From: an uncultured Prevotella sp.
Lineage (GTDB): Bacteria; Bacteroidota; Bacteroidia; Bacteroidales; Bacteroidaceae
Direction: 5' to 3'
Assembly (NCBI GenBank): GCA_900540375.1
Contig: UQFS01000006.1
Coordinates: forward strand, 1-64,000
DNA length: 64,000 nt
Shown: positions 63,450 through 64,000 of the stretch, one piece after another
Layout: each line of letters begins with the position of its first letter
Numbering within the stretch: the stretch's first letter is position 1
Position numbers and translations under genes: made by a program
Notes under the pieces: generated by a model
Seen by the model: only the letters and a program-made list of their open reading frames with translations
Told to the model about the DNA's origin: nothing
Databases searched by the model: none

Positions 63450-64000
63450 TTATTTTATAATCAGTTTCTTTCCGTTTACGATATAGATGCCGGACGGAAG
63501 ACCGGCGGTGTCTGTCGTTCCACGGCGAACCACCTGGCCATATATATTATACACATCCTTTCCAGCCAAAAATGCTTTCCGGGAGCCGGAACCGTTGGCA
63601 GAAATGTTGTCGATACCGGTCGTTGTCCCTCCGAAGCTGTTCGAGAAATAAGCAGTCTTTGCGCCGCTGATTCCGTTGTCCTTGTCAAGCTGGACGATTG
63701 CCGTACCGGGAGTGAACACCGCATTGGTGCGCATAGCCTTGTAGAAACCATTGGCCCACTTGGACTCGTCGCCGGAATAATAGTAGTAGCTGTACTTGGG
63801 GATCTTTGCACCCGTAGTGTAATTGCCGATGAAGGTATAGGTCACACCGTTCACGGTATAAGATACCGACTGAGCCTTCAACTTCTTGGCGAAGTTGTCG
63901 CCATCGGTGTCTTTGTCATCCGTGACATCCACGATCGTGTTGTAAGCAGCTCCGTGAAGTCCCGGGTGAATCATATAAGGATGGTGAGCCTTCATCTCGG
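63450..64000 (-). CDS. C-terminal part of an exported protein with sorting-type tail (partial)
   Basis: The frame is open to the right window edge (only an internal Met at 63995 is seen), so the N-terminus is missing. At least 181 aa. The C-terminus VYNIYGQVVRRGTTDTAGLP followed by GIYIVNGKKLIIK is the tail found on many surface or secreted Prevotella proteins, resembling type IX secretion sorting signals. The preceding region has YSYYYYSGDESKWANGFYKAMR. Function unknown. Confidence 0.75.
   Translation of the reverse strand, partial: EMKAHHPYMIHPGLHGAAYNTIVDVTDDKDTDGDNFAKKLKAQSVSYTVNGVTYTFIGNYTTGAKIPKYSYYYYSGDESKWANGFYKAMRTNAVFTPGTAIVQLDKDNGISGAKTAYFSNSFGGTTTGIDNISANGSGSRKAFLAGKDVYNIYGQVVRRGTTDTAGLPSGIYIVNGKKLIIK

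Noticed and set aside
1..64000. tRNA, rRNA, prophage, integron or plasmid functions
   Set aside because: None was seen in the intergenic spaces on either strand. A covariance-model search would be needed to exclude small RNAs.

Overview
The window looks like a chromosomal segment of a Prevotella-type Bacteroidota (Prevotellaceae). The supporting signs are a SusC/SusD outer-membrane pair, Bacteroidota promoters (TTTG, about 19 bp, TAnnTTTG), A-rich leaders instead of strong Shine-Dalgarno sites, the ftsX-DUF3098-uppP-truB-queA-folK block, and a C-terminal tail (GIYIVNGKKLIIK) of the kind seen on exported Prevotella proteins. No tRNA, rRNA, prophage or CRISPR array was seen.

Layout. 1-5.3 kb: one inverted-repeat end of a small mobile element, then susD and susC (minus strand) with a clear promoter. 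5.3-14.3 kb: two membrane proteins, purD, and a tightly coupled run of rRNA methyltransferase, dipeptidyl peptidase and S37 aminopeptidase, then cysE. 14.3-16.9 kb: an intergenic 22-bp-period repeat array, gdhA, and a structured leader before nrdD. 16.9-19.5 kb: nrdDG. 19.8-28.7 kb: a plus-strand cluster for unsaturated uronic acids from pectin or other polyuronides (DUF2264, GH105, an unrecognised 605-aa exported protein, kduD, an orphan EIIC-type permease, an apparently exported KduI, DUF4861). 28.9-35.7 kb: a small membrane protein, an AmgK-like kinase fused to a RapZ C-terminal domain, an IS fragment, cca, a SIMPL protein, a second 22-bp-period array joined to a long palindrome, and pncB followed by another long palindrome. 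36-37.2 kb: a gene graveyard with remnants of an IS, an endonuclease I and a SusC. 37.4-45.5 kb: a nucleotidyltransferase, a MITE-like element, an lpxA-type gene and a complete RND efflux operon. 45.7-54.5 kb: GNAT, radical SAM, the ftsX-to-folK housekeeping run, rpsO and typA. 54.6-60.3 kb: a GltD-like oxidoreductase and a GH43-GH115 xylan debranching pair. 60.6-63.1 kb: vitamin B6 synthesis (pdxS, pdxT) preceded by a degenerate ThiD/PdxK kinase fused to an AraC DNA-binding domain. The right edge holds a 67-aa peptide gene and the 3' end of an exported protein.

The most interesting items are: (i) two intergenic arrays, about 19 kb apart, built of exactly 22-nt units with a shared core but different variable halves, one fused to a 25-bp-arm palindrome; (ii) the pseudokinase-AraC fusion in front of pdxST, which looks like a B6-pathway ligand sensor; (iii) the AmgK-RapZ fusion; and (iv) the uronate locus with an EIIC protein lacking visible PTS partners and a KduI with a signal peptide. 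Start sites were moved where a promoter or overlap ruled out the longest frame (cca, kduI, DPP, pncB, ftsX, queA, rpsO, pdxT and others).
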